64,000 bases of DNA, from contig NC_065874.1 in the NCBI RefSeq assembly GCF_933775445.1, positions 31,876,501 through 31,940,500 of the forward strand, given 5' to 3'. Shown here one piece after another: positions 49,745-62,815 of the stretch (position 1 is its first letter; every line of letters begins with the position of its first letter). The notes below the pieces were generated by a model. That model was not told where the DNA came from, searched no databases, and was given only the letters and a program-made list of their open reading frames with translations. Position numbers and translations under genes: made by a program. Source of the stretch: Argentina anserina. Lineage: Eukaryota; Streptophyta; Magnoliopsida; Rosales; Rosaceae.

Positions 49745-52700
49745 TCAGATTTTGGCAACTCGAGCAATTTTTGCCAGCACTGTTCGTAAACTTCGTATAC
49801 CAGCTCCACTTCTCGAGCTCATCATCATCTGAAATAAAAATTAAAATTCATATCGTTAAGTTATTGGTAAAATACGAATTTCTGTTTTTGTTTGAGACTA
49901 TCAGCAGATCAAATAATAGAGGCATACCACAGGTTGGACCACGGACTTGTTTGCCTTGAGGCTCTGCAATATCAATATTTGAATAAAAAAATGTTAGTCT
50001 GGTCCTAAGGAAATATCGCTTCAATTTTTATCGAATAGAACCATTTCTTACAAGCATTACTTACCTCTTCAATTTGCATCGCACGGCGTGCTACATCAAT
50101 TGGGAAAACCGCATCGGACTTTGTTAATAAGATCTGATACTTAGTTTGAGATCTGTTATTCAAGTAATGAAAGTTAGAAAAGTTGACTGCGAGCCATATA
50201 ATTTCAGTTTATACAGATGAGAATGTATAAACATGTGTTTATTAGTGCGTGCAGACACATGGAGAAAATTGGGGGCTTTGATCATCTTCTACCACTTCCA
50301 ATAAGATATTTCCACACTCGTCAAAAACTAAACACTTTTACAAGATTGTCTACAGGTAATTGTACCTTTCCATCAGGTCAATGAGTTCACGATCCCTTGG
50401 CTTCATTCCCCATTTGGTATCAATAAGTAAGCACACTCGTTTTAGCCCAACTCTTGTGGAAACATACTCCTTCACCTACAAATGTAGAAGCATCAAAACA
50501 CATAGCTTACCACATATTACAATAATATCATTGAATCCACTCATCTTCATAGACAAACAGAAATATAAGCTAATTGTAAAAAATTCGACTAATTGAAGAA
50601 TGTCACACAGAAAAGAAAACACAAGTATAGATTTGTGTACTCACAAGCTCCTCCCAAGCATCCTTAACCTCTTCTTTAGCATAAGCAAAGCCATACCCAG
50701 GCAAATCGACTAAACATAGCCTTGATCCCAGATTAAAGAAATTAATACTCTGCAGAATAAGGGCAGAAGTCATGAACAAAATGAAAGCTATGGGGGGAAA
50801 AACACAGTTAAGAGCTGCTGAAATCACAGAAATGAAGTGTATTTATTACCTGAGTAAGACCAGGTTTATCTGATGTCCGTGCAACACCCCAATTTCTGGT
50901 AAGGGCATTGAGTAGTGATGATTTCCCAACATTCGACCTTCCTAAAAAGGCAACAGAAGGCAAGTGTATCACTTATTATCTCATTTAAGAAAATTATATC
51001 CACAAAACTAAACAATGACTTTCTAGCCAATAGTCTGAAGCAACCTGAATATTGCAAACTAATGAGGAACATCAAATTATTCTAATGAACACGAGTTCAC
51101 AAATTGAAGCAAACTGATCAATTCTCCCTGAGACGGATAGAGACATTTATTTACACTTTCTTATACCACCAACTAATCAAACTTTAAAAGACTGCAGTAC
51201 TAACATATTAAAAAGGAAAAGAATTATGATGAGACCACTGACTTGAATTTGTCATTAAAAAAAGTATTGCAACTTCTTCAGTTAGTGAAAATTTTGATAT
51301 ACCAGGGGGCATAGGAAAGATTATAGATTCATGACTACATCAAAAATAAATAACTACGATTAACGAAGAAAAGGTAGTAAGGTTTCATTGAAAATAACCA
51401 AACGAACCTGCAAAGGCAATCTCTGGAAGATCAGGTGGAGGAAATGATGATGAAACTTTTGCAGCGGCAAAAAATGTCAATTTACTTCTAAATATCTGGA
51501 AACAGATAATTATGAATTTGAATGATTTCATTGCTAGAGTAATGAAGCTGGCCCTCCAAATAAATGAATCTAAGCTTGATTTACAAATGTACGAAAATGT
51601 ACTATATATATAATACAAACACGAGGATGTTTATCTAGAAATGCAATACATACATTTTCCTCAATCCGCTCTCTTTCAGAGCTGGTAGAGAAAGGAGTAT
51701 TATCCAATGGTGCAGAAAGCTCAGTGTTGTAGCCTGCCCTACTCAGCTCAATCAAGCGTCTACGGCCCAACAACTACAAATTTTTTAATAAATGAATCAT
51801 CAAAAATGAACAAAGAGAATTTATAGCACAAAGATTGGAAACCCTGCATATTTAAAATCATATAATCAACAATATATATATCTAAGAAGACCTTCCATAC
51901 AAATTACATTATCTTCGACATAGGAGAGGATTGAAGGACTTGGTTGGATTGCACGAAATTGTGCATTCTTTGATATCTCAGCTTTTTCCTCGACAACTTT
52001 TTCCTTCTCCTTTGGGTTTTCTGCATGACAAGAAAACTACAAGTGTAAGCAAAATGAAAACAACTTTATTTACACTACAAGGTGTACCGCTTTACCAATA
52101 TCTGCAATAATCCATATACATAGAATCTATTGAGAAAAATAAAGTGAATATCAAGAACAGACAGTACATGTATGTCAGAAAAGAACTCACCTTTTGTAGA
52201 AACACTATCATCAAGCCGTTTATTTGAAATGTCATGTGGATCTAATCGCATTCGCTTCTTCTTTGAATGACCTTCAGGAACCTCTGATCCTTCATCCGAG
52301 ATATTCTTGTCACGTGCTTTTTTCTTCACAGTATTTGGAAGTGATACATTTGGGGATTTTCTCGAGTCTGGTTTTATCTGGTTATGTTTCACCAGTGAAG
52401 CACTCCGACCACCATCTGTTGTAGCAGAATCCAACTCAGCAGCATCCTTAACTTTGGTTTTATTGGAACGCTTTTCACTTCTAAACTTAGGAGAAAACTC
52501 TTTAGTTTCAGAAGCAGTGATATCAGTACCCCATGTAGAGCGAGGACGCGAAGGAGATCTCTTTCCATTACCAAAACCATCAACCCCCTTAAATTTTGTA
52601 TCATTGTAAGGTTTTGCAGTTCTAAGCTTGGGAGAAAAACAGTTAGTTTCAGAAGAATTCTCTAATCCATCAGTGCCCCACTTAGAACGGGGACGAGAAG

Positions 52701-53169
52701 GAAACCTACTATTATTTTTTTCATCACCAAAGTTATTATACACTTTTGTGCTTCTATCCTTGGGAGAAAACCGTTTAGTAGCAGAACCACTCTCATTTGC
52801 ACCCCACTTGTAGCGAGGACGTGAGGGAGATCTACTGTAGTTCTTCTCATTAATATAGCCATACTTCAATTGATTCTGTCCTTTTTTAGATAAAACCTTC
52901 CTATAAGGTGCCTCCTCATTACTGTTGGCCTCCCAAGCTGCATCTCGATCAACATATGTTCTCTTCCTTCTATCAAAAACTCCCCGACTCCCCTCATCAT
53001 GAAATTTCATATCTCTTACACTAGATTTATAGTTCTCTCTCCTACCATTGTCACTGTCATTGACATTATCATCAGCCCTCTTTCTTCCACTATTAGAAAA
53101 TTTGGAATTTCCAGCTGCTATTTTGAGCTTTTTATTGTACTTAAACCTTAATCTTTCCGCATCAGACAT
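49745..53169 (-). CDS. EngB/YihA-type GTPase with long N-terminal extension, 10 exons
   Basis: Ten exons join in frame to 604 aa: 53169-52191, 52020-51908, 51773-51654, 51495-51408, 50941-50850, 50749-50645, 50475-50366, 50152-50065, 49963-49928, 49828-49745. All introns are GT-AG. The C-terminal GTPase domain has G1 GRSNVGKSS (about 434-442), a threonine switch (PGLTQ), G3 DLPGYG (479-484), G4 TKSD (546-549) and G5 SSRSGAG (581-587). This is the EngB family, whose bacterial members help assemble the large ribosomal subunit. The first 326 residues, all in exon 1, are a basic, Lys/Arg/Ser/Asn-rich extension with repeated RSPSRPRxKWGT-like units and SPK sites. That suggests a nuclear or nucleolar location rather than a plain transit peptide. 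A plant EngB-3 type with an extended N-terminus is known to me from Arabidopsis. Location is inference. Confidence 0.9.
52480..52865 (-). repeat. In-frame repeats in exon 1 of the GTPase gene
   Basis: Three copies of a unit encoding (S/F)PSRPR(Y/S)KWG followed by an [15 protein letters not shown]-type end recur at intervals of about 40 residues ([42 protein letters not shown]). Confidence 0.8.
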
Positions 53170-54769
53170 TCTCTAATAACTAAAGACTACTATAGCCTGA
53201 ACTGTAGAAAATAGCAATTCACCCACCCAATGAATAGCTAAAAGATACTGAAGAGAATAGTCACAGCGGAAATATTTGTCCACCAAACACTTTAGATCCC
53301 CAACTGAAGATATTGAAATTCAAGCTTTTGCCTTGATCCCACCTATAAAATATTAGGGGATAAGATAGAATACATATTAGCATTTGCACTAGCAATAGCA
53401 TTTTCATTTTAAAACAACTAACACATAAGCACATTTTTTTTCCAAGTGAAACAACAACAGAAGAAAAGAAACCAACAAATCAAATGATCTGCACATTTCA
53501 CATTATACTGAAAACCAACCATTTTACTGAGCTCATTACAACAACTAGGAGCAGAGGAAATTATGAAACTTAACCCTCACCACATATTTAATAAAGCACA
53601 GATTCTAAAAACTTAGATATAAGAATCTCTAAATCGCAATCATTTAATCAAACTACCGGTCCTTTGCAATCAAGCAAAGTCTCGAAATCGCAGTTTCCAT
53701 GAAGTTAAAGCCATTTTCTTTCAAAACCAAATGCACCCAATATCTATCATAGAGCTAATACGCTAAAGGAACTATTGAACAGACTGTGTGTTGGCACTTA
53801 CCGGAATCCTCGTCTGAACCTCAACGGCGACCACCGCAAGCATGAAGCCTCTCAAAGATACTGCTACCAGAACAACAAAGCCCTCGTGCTCCTAATTGTA
53901 AACCCCTAAATGTAAACCTCGAATTCGACAATTATTTTGAGGAACCAGTACCCCTAGTTTCAGTTGGCGCAGAGTTGCAGACACAACAAGGTCCTTAAAC
54001 CCTGATTATGATAATGAAAATGGACCAGAGTTTCTGTGGTGGATCCTCAGGCCGCTAGGCCCATCTACCTAAATTTGGCCCTAGCCCGTAGAGGCCCAGT
54101 TTGAGAGTACGACCAAGCAGCCAAGCAGTAATTCTTCAGAAACCAGGTTCGAGTGCGATATGTATAATCTTTACTTGAATTGAATAATGCAGTTTAGAGA
54201 AATTTGACCATTTATAAGGACTATGGGAGTTTCTTTACCATACAATTGTTTTTTCTATCTTGCTCGTTGCATATATTCGATGGTAATACACTTTAACGAG
54301 CTGCAGTATCTCATGGGAGATATATAACATACTTGACCTACAAAAGATTGCATTCATTCATGTTGACACTTGCAGGTCACGATCTTCCTACCCAATTGAT
54401 GTGTTTCCTAGTAGTGTTTTCGAAGTTTATGGCCTGTTCTTGGGGCACACTTGGACAAATATAGCCCGCTTCACTTTTGTATAGAAACAACTTGTGGTGA
54501 TTGATCAAACCATCATTTAGAAGAGGATACAATTGTAAGTTGTTTTAAAATAATGACCAAATTGACTACAATAATTTTAACACTAGTCAATTCATATCTT
54601 AAGTTTGCGAGTTAAGTAATTTTCAAGCTCGCGAGTTCAAACATCAATTATTGGACGGATCAATGAAACAAGTTAATTATTAGTAGCAGGATGCCGTCGA
54701 CTAATTTTAGAAACCTAACGTAATAAGATGGCTAAAAGGAAATCTGGATTCCACATTAAACTGTTAATC
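53170..54769. other. 5' region of the GTPase gene and intergenic DNA
   Basis: Probably includes a 5'-UTR intron (a pyrimidine-rich acceptor near 53340 and a donor near 53810 on the minus strand) and a first non-coding exon near 53810-53890. The rest shows no gene. Confidence 0.45.
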
Positions 54770-54806
54770 AAGCCTCTTTGTATCCAAAAATATATAATTA
54801 CCAAAA

Positions 54807-54810
<4 letters not shown>

Positions 54811-54894
<84 letters not shown>
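54811..54894. repeat. CT microsatellite, 42 units
   Basis: An uninterrupted (CT)42 close to the left end of the LINE-like insert. Apparent Arg-Glu frames on the minus strand here are only the repeat. Confidence 0.95.
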
Positions 54895-54895
<1 letters not shown>

Positions 54896-55432
54896 GAGCA
54901 ACCCTAAGAGCGCCACTAGCAAAATTTTGATGGAAGCGTTTCTCAAAATCTATTGTCTTTTGGCAACAAAACTTGGTCTTGGCAAGGTGATGTGCTCCTC
55001 TCACGTCTCCCCTCCTTAGATGTGCCGGCTATGGAAGTCCACAAAGCTTTCCAAAATTTTGGGTGGATCTGGATTGCCCTTTGAGGACTCCGATTCAAAA
55101 TGGTTTGGATGCAATCTCGACTTGCCATCCCCAACCTCGTTCTATTTCGCTCGACCTCGTGGTGGGGCAGACGAAGCTTCATGCGGTTTCAATAGTGCAA
55201 CGAGGCTTCGATCTCTTGGGTCAGGGTGCTCTTAGTCGGATCGTTTCTTAGAGAGATGAAGGGCTTTCAGATTGTGGTGCACCCGATGGTGAGGGTGGAT
55301 CGTGGAAAATGGTTGTGAGGGCAACTAAATTTTGGGTTGGGAGTGTCGATGTCAGGATTGATGGTAATGTTGCATCAAAATTTGGGGGTTGGTTGGTTTT
55401 GTTCTGTTAAGCCTCCTCTTGGGGCTACTGAC

Positions 55433-55452
55433 GGGGGGGGGGGGGGGGGGGG
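55433..55452. repeat. Homopolymer of 20 G
   Basis: An uninterrupted G run inside the LINE-like insert. Its length is likely to vary or to be misread. Confidence 0.9.
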
Positions 55453-56101
55453 AGAGGTTTGTGTTGCTGTTACAATGCGGCTGAACTGTGTGCTCCTCTA
55501 TAGAGCCTTTTGGGCTTTGATTTGTTTGAGTGGTAGGCTAGGGTTTCTCAATGTGGATGACGGAAATGGGCTCCTATTTGGGCCTCAAGCTGAAGCCAAG
55601 GTCTCGACAAGGTTGTTAGTGGCTAAGGAGAAGAAAATCAAGGTGGTGTCTCTTTCACCATCTAATGAGAAGAAGTCTGCATCTATGGCCGTGGTTCAGA
55701 TGGAGGTTCATATGGTGACAAAGAATGGGGAACAAGTGGCGGTTCCTCTAATTAGTGCTAAAGTAGAGTAGAGTTTACTCCCTCTGCTGATCAAGCATAA
55801 ATTGAATTGTGTCGCAGTCTTATAATGGTGTGGTTGTTAAATATTTATCATGTCTTCTCCATCAATTGTATTATGTTAGTTTTGTGTTTCATGACCGTAA
55901 AAAAGTGGGTGAATCTTGGCTTTGTTAGCTAGTTTACCTGAGAATAGCTAGTTATTGACTAGTTTTACTTAGGGATAGCTAGTTTGTTTAGTTAGAAAAG
56001 ATAGTTCTTATTGGCAACTTTCGGTCGTATTATCTTGGTTCTGCTTGCTGAAATACAATTTAGTTGAAACTTCGATTAAAAAAAAAAGCCTCTTTGTATC
56101 C

Positions 56102-57834
56102 TTCGTTGCATAGCTGCACCTGAGCTCAATATATACTCCCGGTTCTTGAACGAATCTTTCTTGATTGATGCCTAAAATATTGGTTTGGTGCTTCTTTGTA
56201 TCATTGCTTGTAGTTGCAGGTTGAAATGTTGAATGAATCAATAATACTCTGGTTTAGATGAATAATGAAGTTATGATTCATCATATGAAAATGTCACGGA
56301 AATATAAAAAAGATCTCATTTTCTCAAGCCAACATTCCTACCAGCCTGGACCTATACAATTGTTTTAATCCCAAATCGATCATTGACAATCCTCAGACCT
56401 ACTATAACATCGTGGCTTGATTTTGAGTACAAGTGCATATGTATTTTAATCATTTTGCTTCTAAACTAAAGGTAGATTTAACAATCAATCCCATTCATGT
56501 AGAATTATTATATCTCGAACATGCTAGAGGCAGCTTAGGGCCTTAGACCATTAAATCAAAATTATGTAGACAGCTCACAACTGGACTGGTCCATGATTAA
56601 TATCATTTATTCTCTGTCAACAACCAAGTGAACGGCAACAAACCTTTATAACTTAAATTTCACATTTGACAAGTCTCAGTATCATTGTCCCTGAAAGTTG
56701 TAGTCCTAAGACTCACAATCTAAGCTAACCTCATTTCAAAAAAATAAGCTAACCTCATGTTGATCTTGCAAACATCAAGATCCTTCTAGTGATAGGGAAA
56801 CTGTATGTGCAACCAAGCTCGAAAGTTAAAAATGAGCCAAATGTTACGGACCTAGTCATTCGGCTGCAATACTAGGTTCATGCGGCGTTATGGAGCCAAC
56901 CTTATCTAACGGGGCAATGTATTGGTTTCGCCCTGCCTTGGGCTCATCAGGGGATTAGCTCCAGACCCCGACCAGTGTGTACGGAGTCCTACTCTCTTCT
57001 TCGACGTTAAGTCTCTGACTAGCGATAAACTCCCCCAAACTTAACCAGGTCGGCATGTTTAACCATTAGGAATGGGCAACAATATATATCTCACAGTTCT
57101 GATCATTAAGCAATCTCACATATGCATGAAACTCATATAACCAATGACACCCACGATACACTCCCGAAAACGAGACGTGATACAAAGCTCCTACTTGCCA
57201 ATGCAGGATCTCTGTATGTCATATTGAAACATCACTTTTTGATTGAAAAAAGCTCATTCAACGTTTTTTTTAAACGTGAAAGAGTAACACGGTCATTAAG
57301 ACGTACAACAATTGAGAAGAGAAAGGTAAGCGATTCTTTCACCAACATGTTTCAACAATTATCTCCACAAAAATTCAATCGCATGATAAAGTACTCAATG
57401 CACTAAATTAAGGATTTTTGAATTACAAAGATTGCATAATAACCCTCCGCATATGTTCAGAAGAAATTTGAAAGGTAAAAAAAGATGAACAAACTCAACA
57501 ATCAAGTGATACACAACTAGTAATTGAAGATCAAGAACAAATGAACAACAAATAGAACAGTTATACAATTGAAAGAACCCAGAGTCAGAGTTGAGAGCTC
57601 TACTCCCACTCTTCATTCTCCGTACAAAACCTCTGTACATTAGTCTCTACGACCCTCTCACCATCTTATGGTACTTCCATACATTCCCAGATTACAAAAT
57701 TGACTAGTAGTAATCTTGACCTTAATTTATTCGAAGCACAACCAAATACAAATCACCAAGTATCACATTCTTCTTATTATCATTACGCTTATAGCATTAC
57801 CAAAAACCAGAACCTTTTTCGCCATCATCATTAA
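56102..57834. other. Intergenic DNA
   Basis: A GC-richer patch at about 56840-57060 has no coding or tRNA-like structure that I can defend; it may be an old TE scrap. The end is the 3' UTR of the kinase gene at 57835. No gene is seen. Confidence 0.45.
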
Positions 57835-59163
57835 TCAACAATCGATCAACTGTACAGACGAAGAACAAGAAGAGGAGGAAGAAGAAGCAACTGCTTCTCG
57901 AGGGTCCGAGACCAGACGGGGCCTGAGCTTGTTCCACGTGTTGTGGAACGGCACAGATTCCCCGCCTGTTCTCTTGACCTCCACAACCACGAGGTCCTCC
58001 GTCAACCGGGATACCTCGACTCCGACCACCAAATTACCATTCTGCCCTTCCATCTCCAACCCCCAATCCTTCTTCTTCCTTACTCTTAATTTCTCCTGCC
58101 TGGCGAACTCCTCCACTCTTCCCACAATGGTCTCCACTGACTCCGACGACACGATCCGCTCCGAGTCCTGGATTGGGTTTGTCGATTCGAACAATCCAGA
58201 AAGATCCAGACCCGCCGAGTAAGAGATGATGTCGAAGGCATTTAAACTCATCACGGACTTCTGCTCGTCGTTGGCTTTATCGTAATCTTCATCGTGAAAA
58301 CTAATCTCCCTGTAGTCGCCGCCTCTAGTAAACCACGGATCATTCAGCACCTCGTTGACAGTGATCCGGGTCATCGGGTTTGTATCCAGAACTCGACCCA
58401 AGAACCGCTTCAGATCCGGCGAAAACCATTTGGGGCACCGGAACTCCCCCTTGTAAATCTTCTTATACATCGTCATCAGATTCGGGTCATTAAACGGCAA
58501 AAACCCGGCGTTCAATACATACAGAATAACACCACACGACCACATATCCACCTTGGCTCCGTCGTACCCTTTCTTGGTTAATATCTCCGGCGCCACGTAA
58601 GCAGGAGTCCCACAAAGCGTGTGGAGGAGCCCGTCGGGTTGGATCTGACCGGTAACGGCGCTGAGCCCAAAGTCGGAAACTTTCAAATTCCCATTCTCGT
58701 CCACCAGCAAATTCTCCGGCTTCAGATCGCGGTGGTAGACTCCCCTGGAGTGGCAGTACCCTACGGCGGCGATCAGCTGCTGGAAATACTTCCGGCTTAA
58801 CGCCTCCGTGAACCGCCCCTTGGAAACCCTAGTAAAAAGCTCGCCGCCCTTGACGAACTCCAAGATGAAATAGATCTTGGTCTTGGACGCCATGACCTCG
58901 TAGAGCTTGACGATGTTGGGGTGGCGGAGCCGCCGCATGATCGAAATCTCGCGCTTCACGTTGGAGACGAGGGTGGTTCCGTTCAGCTTCTTCTTATTGA
59001 TCACCTTCACGGCCACGCTCTGGCCGGTGAAGACATTCCGCGCGTGGTAGACCTTTGCGAAGGCTCCGCATCCCAGAAGCTTGCCCAGCTCGTATTTTCC
59101 GAACAGGGCATTGTCGGGGATGCGGAGTACTATCTGCTGCTGCTGTTGTTCGATCTCTGGCAT
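57835..59163 (-). CDS. CIPK11: CBL-interacting protein kinase, CIPK11-like (PKS5/SIP4 type)
   Basis: An intronless frame of 442 aa from ATG 59163. It begins [10 protein letters not shown] and [14 protein letters not shown], then glycine loop [27 protein letters not shown], the activation loop [19 protein letters not shown] and APE. The regulatory half holds [21 protein letters not shown], the CBL-binding NAF motif, then a PP2C-interaction region ([35 protein letters not shown]). The MPEIE start and the QIxPDGLLHT loop match Arabidopsis CIPK11 (with CIPK14) as I remember it. That kinase restrains plasma-membrane proton-pump activity and acts in iron and pH signalling. Codon use is GC-rich compared with its neighbours, as is common for intronless CIPKs. 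Assignment to CIPK11 versus CIPK14 needs a tree. Confidence 0.95.
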   Translation of the reverse strand: MPEIEQQQQQIVLRIPDNALFGKYELGKLLGCGAFAKVYHARNVFTGQSVAVKVINKKKLNGTTLVSNVKREISIMRRLRHPNIVKLYEVMASKTKIYFILEFVKGGELFTRVSKGRFTEALSRKYFQQLIAAVGYCHSRGVYHRDLKPENLLVDENGNLKVSDFGLSAVTGQIQPDGLLHTLCGTPAYVAPEILTKKGYDGAKVDMWSCGVILYVLNAGFLPFNDPNLMTMYKKIYKGEFRCPKWFSPDLKRFLGRVLDTNPMTRITVNEVLNDPWFTRGGDYREISFHDEDYDKANDEQKSVMSLNAFDIISYSAGLDLSGLFESTNPIQDSERIVSSESVETIVGRVEEFARQEKLRVRKKKDWGLEMEGQNGNLVVGVEVSRLTEDLVVVEVKRTGGESVPFHNTWNKLRPRLVSDPREAVASSSSSSCSSSVQLIDC

Positions 59164-60186
59164 ATCCCCAGAGACCGAAACGGAGGCCGGGAATCCGACC
59201 AGGATGGATAAAATTAAAGATTGTGTAACAGTATTTGCTCGAGAAAAAGAAAAATGAAACAGATAAAGATTTTAGGAGGGTTGAAAGGAGATGAAAGTTT
59301 AGAAGTATAGAAAGATATGAGGATTGGAGAGAATTGCGGGTAAAGGGAAGCTTCGTTGGTGAGAAGGGTTGAGTTGTCTGTTTGTTGGTTTTAAACGTAC
59401 CAAAGAGGAAGAAGAAGACGACGACTCTTTTAGGGCTATGACAATTTTGGCGTGTTTCTAACTTTCTATACGCGGGATAAAGAATATGCTATAAATAATT
59501 ATCCGCCACCCCGGATTAATAATTGAAACTTGAAAAGAAAATTGGAAGAGACGGTTTATGATTGGGTCGGGAAAATTAATAATGAATTTGGGTTTTTAAT
59601 TAATAAGGATTTTCTGTAACGTGGAGTGGGTATGAGGGCGATGGCTTCCAGCCTTCCGCATGTTTTTAACGAGGATGGAGACGGGGGTTGAAAATTTGGC
59701 TGACACAGGCAAGAGGGTGACAAGTGGTGGGCGGAGGACTGGGGCGGCGGTGCCGTACAGGCTTTACTCTGTGGTCTACGGCGGTGGCTGATAAGAGTTT
59801 GATGCAGTCTGAGAAATACTGTCGGTCACGGTTTTATTTTTGTGGATGTGACATTGCTATGTCCGGTGGAGTTTCCTTGTACGTTAACTTACCTAATTAA
59901 GAGTTACCAACGGTACAATTCTTCTGTGAAAAACAGTGGTAGTACAATGTTTATTTTAATTTTGGAAATGTTCTATTATTGGTTTACCAAATTTACATAA
60001 GACTGATATGAATCTGGTCATGTCAAATTAGTGCTACTATTATAGTGTCATAGTGAACATGAATTTATGAAATTAGAGCAATATAGTAAATGGTGCAATT
60101 GTTTCCATCATACCATTTTTTTTGTTCATCCTACGATCTCCACACTCTACTTATATATTTTTTGTTTTAAATTTTTTTGTTACCTA
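59164..60186. other. Promoter and 5' region of the CIPK11-like gene
   Basis: Purine-rich leader sequence up to about 59400 and AT-rich upstream DNA. No other gene is seen. Confidence 0.5.
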
Positions 60187-60194
60187 ATTACAAT

Positions 60195-60740
60195 TAGGGC
60201 TGTTAATCGGTTCCGGTTCCTGAAGGAACCGTTGGAACCGAACCGTTTAACAGCAGTTCGGTTCGGTTCCTTGAAAAAAAATGAAGTTAAACAGTAGAAC
60301 CGAACCGTTTTTAAAACAATTCGGTTCGGTTCGGTTCCTAGAAAAAAATGTATAGGAACATTTGGAACCGTTTTGGGACCGAAATCGTTTGCAAAAGAGA
60401 GAAATTGCTTTAAACTAAAGTACTAGTCATATTCCATTTGGTGGAGGACATAGACTATCCCCTGATTTGGAATTATCTTGTCTCGAATTATCAATCTTCC
60501 ATCATTTCTTGTCACCAAATATAAGTATGATATGCTCAAACTAACATCATTCTTGAATTTAAGACAATTTTTTTTAGAACCGTTTGGAACCGTTTTGGAA
60601 CCGGAACCGCCATGGAACCGTTAGGAACCGAACCGTTCGGTTCCTATTCTGAAAAATACAAGAACCGAACCGTTTAAATAACACGGTTCGGTTTACGGTT
60701 CCACCTATTTTTGGCTATTTTGGAACCGTTTACAGCCCTA
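60195..60740. mobile_element. hAT-type MITE with 8-bp target duplication
   Basis: Ends TAGGGCTGTTAATCGG and CCGTTTACAGCCCTA are inverted repeats, and a perfect 8-bp duplication ATTACAAT lies on both sides (60187-60194; 60741-60748). The interior is made of repeated GGAACCGAACCGTT and GGTTCGGTTCGGTTCC motifs, which can fold extensively, and has no coding capacity. 8-bp duplication and these termini fit the hAT superfamily. Confidence 0.9.
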
Positions 60741-60748
60741 ATTACAAT

Positions 60749-62250
60749 ACTTAAAGTAGTCTTTTTTCAATAACACTTTTTTCATCCTATATTATCTTCT
60801 TACTACATAAATTTTTAACTTATTTTATTCACCTTTTTACCACTTTATAATTTCTACTAAGCAAATATCATACAATTCCTATAACAATACAATAAATAGT
60901 TTTCACCGGTTCAATCTTCTTTAATTGAAAGTTTGACATTGTTTATCTAAAATAAAAATAAATTTTTTATCAAAAAATACAATTTATACGTATATAGTTA
61001 TAGTTTTGATAAAATAAAAAAAGGTATCTCATCTTCATGCTCCAATTAGTTGTCTTCAAACTCCGATAATATTTGCAAAACTTGAGAATGATTGAAGATT
61101 TTATTTATTTAGTTATTATAATTATTATATTTAGAAAAAGGAGACGGTAGTCTTGAATAAATGAATGAATATCTAATCTAATTTAAGTACATATGTAAAA
61201 TAGTGTGAAGAAAGAAATCATAATCATTACCAATTCATCGTCATTTAGTGTAATTTTATATCATAATATTTTAATATTTAATAATTCAATAGTTTATAAA
61301 ATGAGCAAATAAAATAATATGGTGACAATAACTGCAAACATATAGTAAATCTGACGGCTGTATAAGCAATGATACATAATTACATATCACTTATCATTGA
61401 GGACCATGTTACTCTCATATTGCAGTCTTTGAGATAGACATCATCAGCTCTGGTCTATTTTGGTAGGTGTATGGTGGTTTTTAAGGTGTTGGCCACTTCT
61501 GTGAAATACTTAAATGGTTACCACAATAATGAATAATTTGAAAATTATTTGAACAAGAGGATTATTTGGCCATTTCATTTTATTTCAAATATCATACTTT
61601 TTTGTATATATATGAGGATTATGTGATTTGAAACATATGAATAGATGTTTTTGTTTTTCGGTTTGGTATGTGGTGTTGGCCAATTTGGGTAGAATGGTCA
61701 CCAAGTAATGATTAAAGACTATTGGTTCTTATGTGGTATGATTGTATGAGTATGATAGTAAGAACTAAACAGAACGTTATCCAATTAGCCGTGTGTTTAG
61801 ACGAAGATGTGTTGATGTGAGTGTTGCGTGTTTTGTGCCCACGCCTTAATGTTCTGCAGATATATGTACACATATTTCCATGATGCGAGTCGCGTTGGGT
61901 GATCAGTGGATTCAATGCTAAACATGAGATGCAAATGTAGAGAAAATGTAGGAAGTATCATAAACCTGAAAACATAGAAAGGATGCGAAAACAATTGAGA
62001 GTTGGATTAGATCGAACTCAACTGATCGGTTACGGTTTATACCTTATACATGTAGTGACCTAAGAGGTCAATAAGGATTGGTAAGAATGACAATTCCCTT
62101 GTTTTGGGTTGAATTCCCACCAAAATTCAAGTCGACATTCACAAGTCTCTTAATAGTAAGTTAATAAATAATAAAGTCTATATAGCAGGAACTCATCATA
62201 TGATGTTAGTAAAAGTGTCAACTATTAAAAAGTATGTATCATCATGAGGC
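60749..62250. other. Intergenic AT-rich DNA
   Basis: No coding or repeat structure that I can support. Minus-strand frames at 61712-61994 have no motif. Confidence 0.45.
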
Positions 62251-62259
62251 CTGACTGTC

Positions 62260-62768
62260 GGATACCGTAGTAGGATGGACTCGGTTCCATCGGTTTGGTT
62301 TTTTAGTACTAATCGAAAATCGAAAACCGAGGTCTAATTTTTATCACCTTTTGTTTTTCAAAATTGAAATCGGAAAAAAATATATAAAAATCGCGATTTT
62401 GGTTAATTGAAATTCGGTTTCAGTTTCGGTTTACATAATCTATAATAATTTTTTACACTAGATCAATTAAAAAATAAATATAAAAGTACATACGCTCATG
62501 AAACACGTAACAAGTTTACCAAGTAAACTATAATGCGGTAAAGCTGAAACAACAAATAAAATCAATTAAATTAAGATTACGTACTTGCACATAGATAAAA
62601 ATTAATTGTATTTTTTGAAACACAACTAATATGAAACAAAACAAAATATAAGGGACCTAGAAAAATAAGTTTAAACACTTAGAGACCATAATCATGTATA
62701 TGCAAGTCTATCATATGCTACCCATAACATGTTATACACCTAATATTATATTAAAGATTAATAATTTG

Positions 62769-62815
<47 letters not shown>

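Larger units (their letters stand above)
54786..56085 (+). mobile_element. LINE-like non-LTR insertion, truncated
   Basis: A 16-base direct repeat AAGCCTCTTTGTATCC flanks the insert (54770-54785; 56086-56101). The right end is a poly-A run of about ten bases right before the second copy. Long target duplication plus a 3' A-tail indicates target-primed reverse transcription. The 3' UTR-like end (TACAATTTAGTTGAAACTTCG) and low-grade open frames (55337-55771) lie between. No RT domain remains, so it is a 5'-truncated LINE or a LINE-mobilised sequence. Confidence 0.82.

Noticed and set aside
54798..55004. Minus-strand frame made of Arg-Glu repeats
   Set aside because: It is the translation of the CT microsatellite and has no other support.
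56840..57060. GC-richer patch considered as a tRNA or other RNA gene
   Set aside because: I could not find a cloverleaf, a T-loop consensus or conserved RNA motif.
58294..59211. Plus-strand frames within the CIPK11-like gene
   Set aside because: They are shadows of the minus-strand kinase, which has full domain support.
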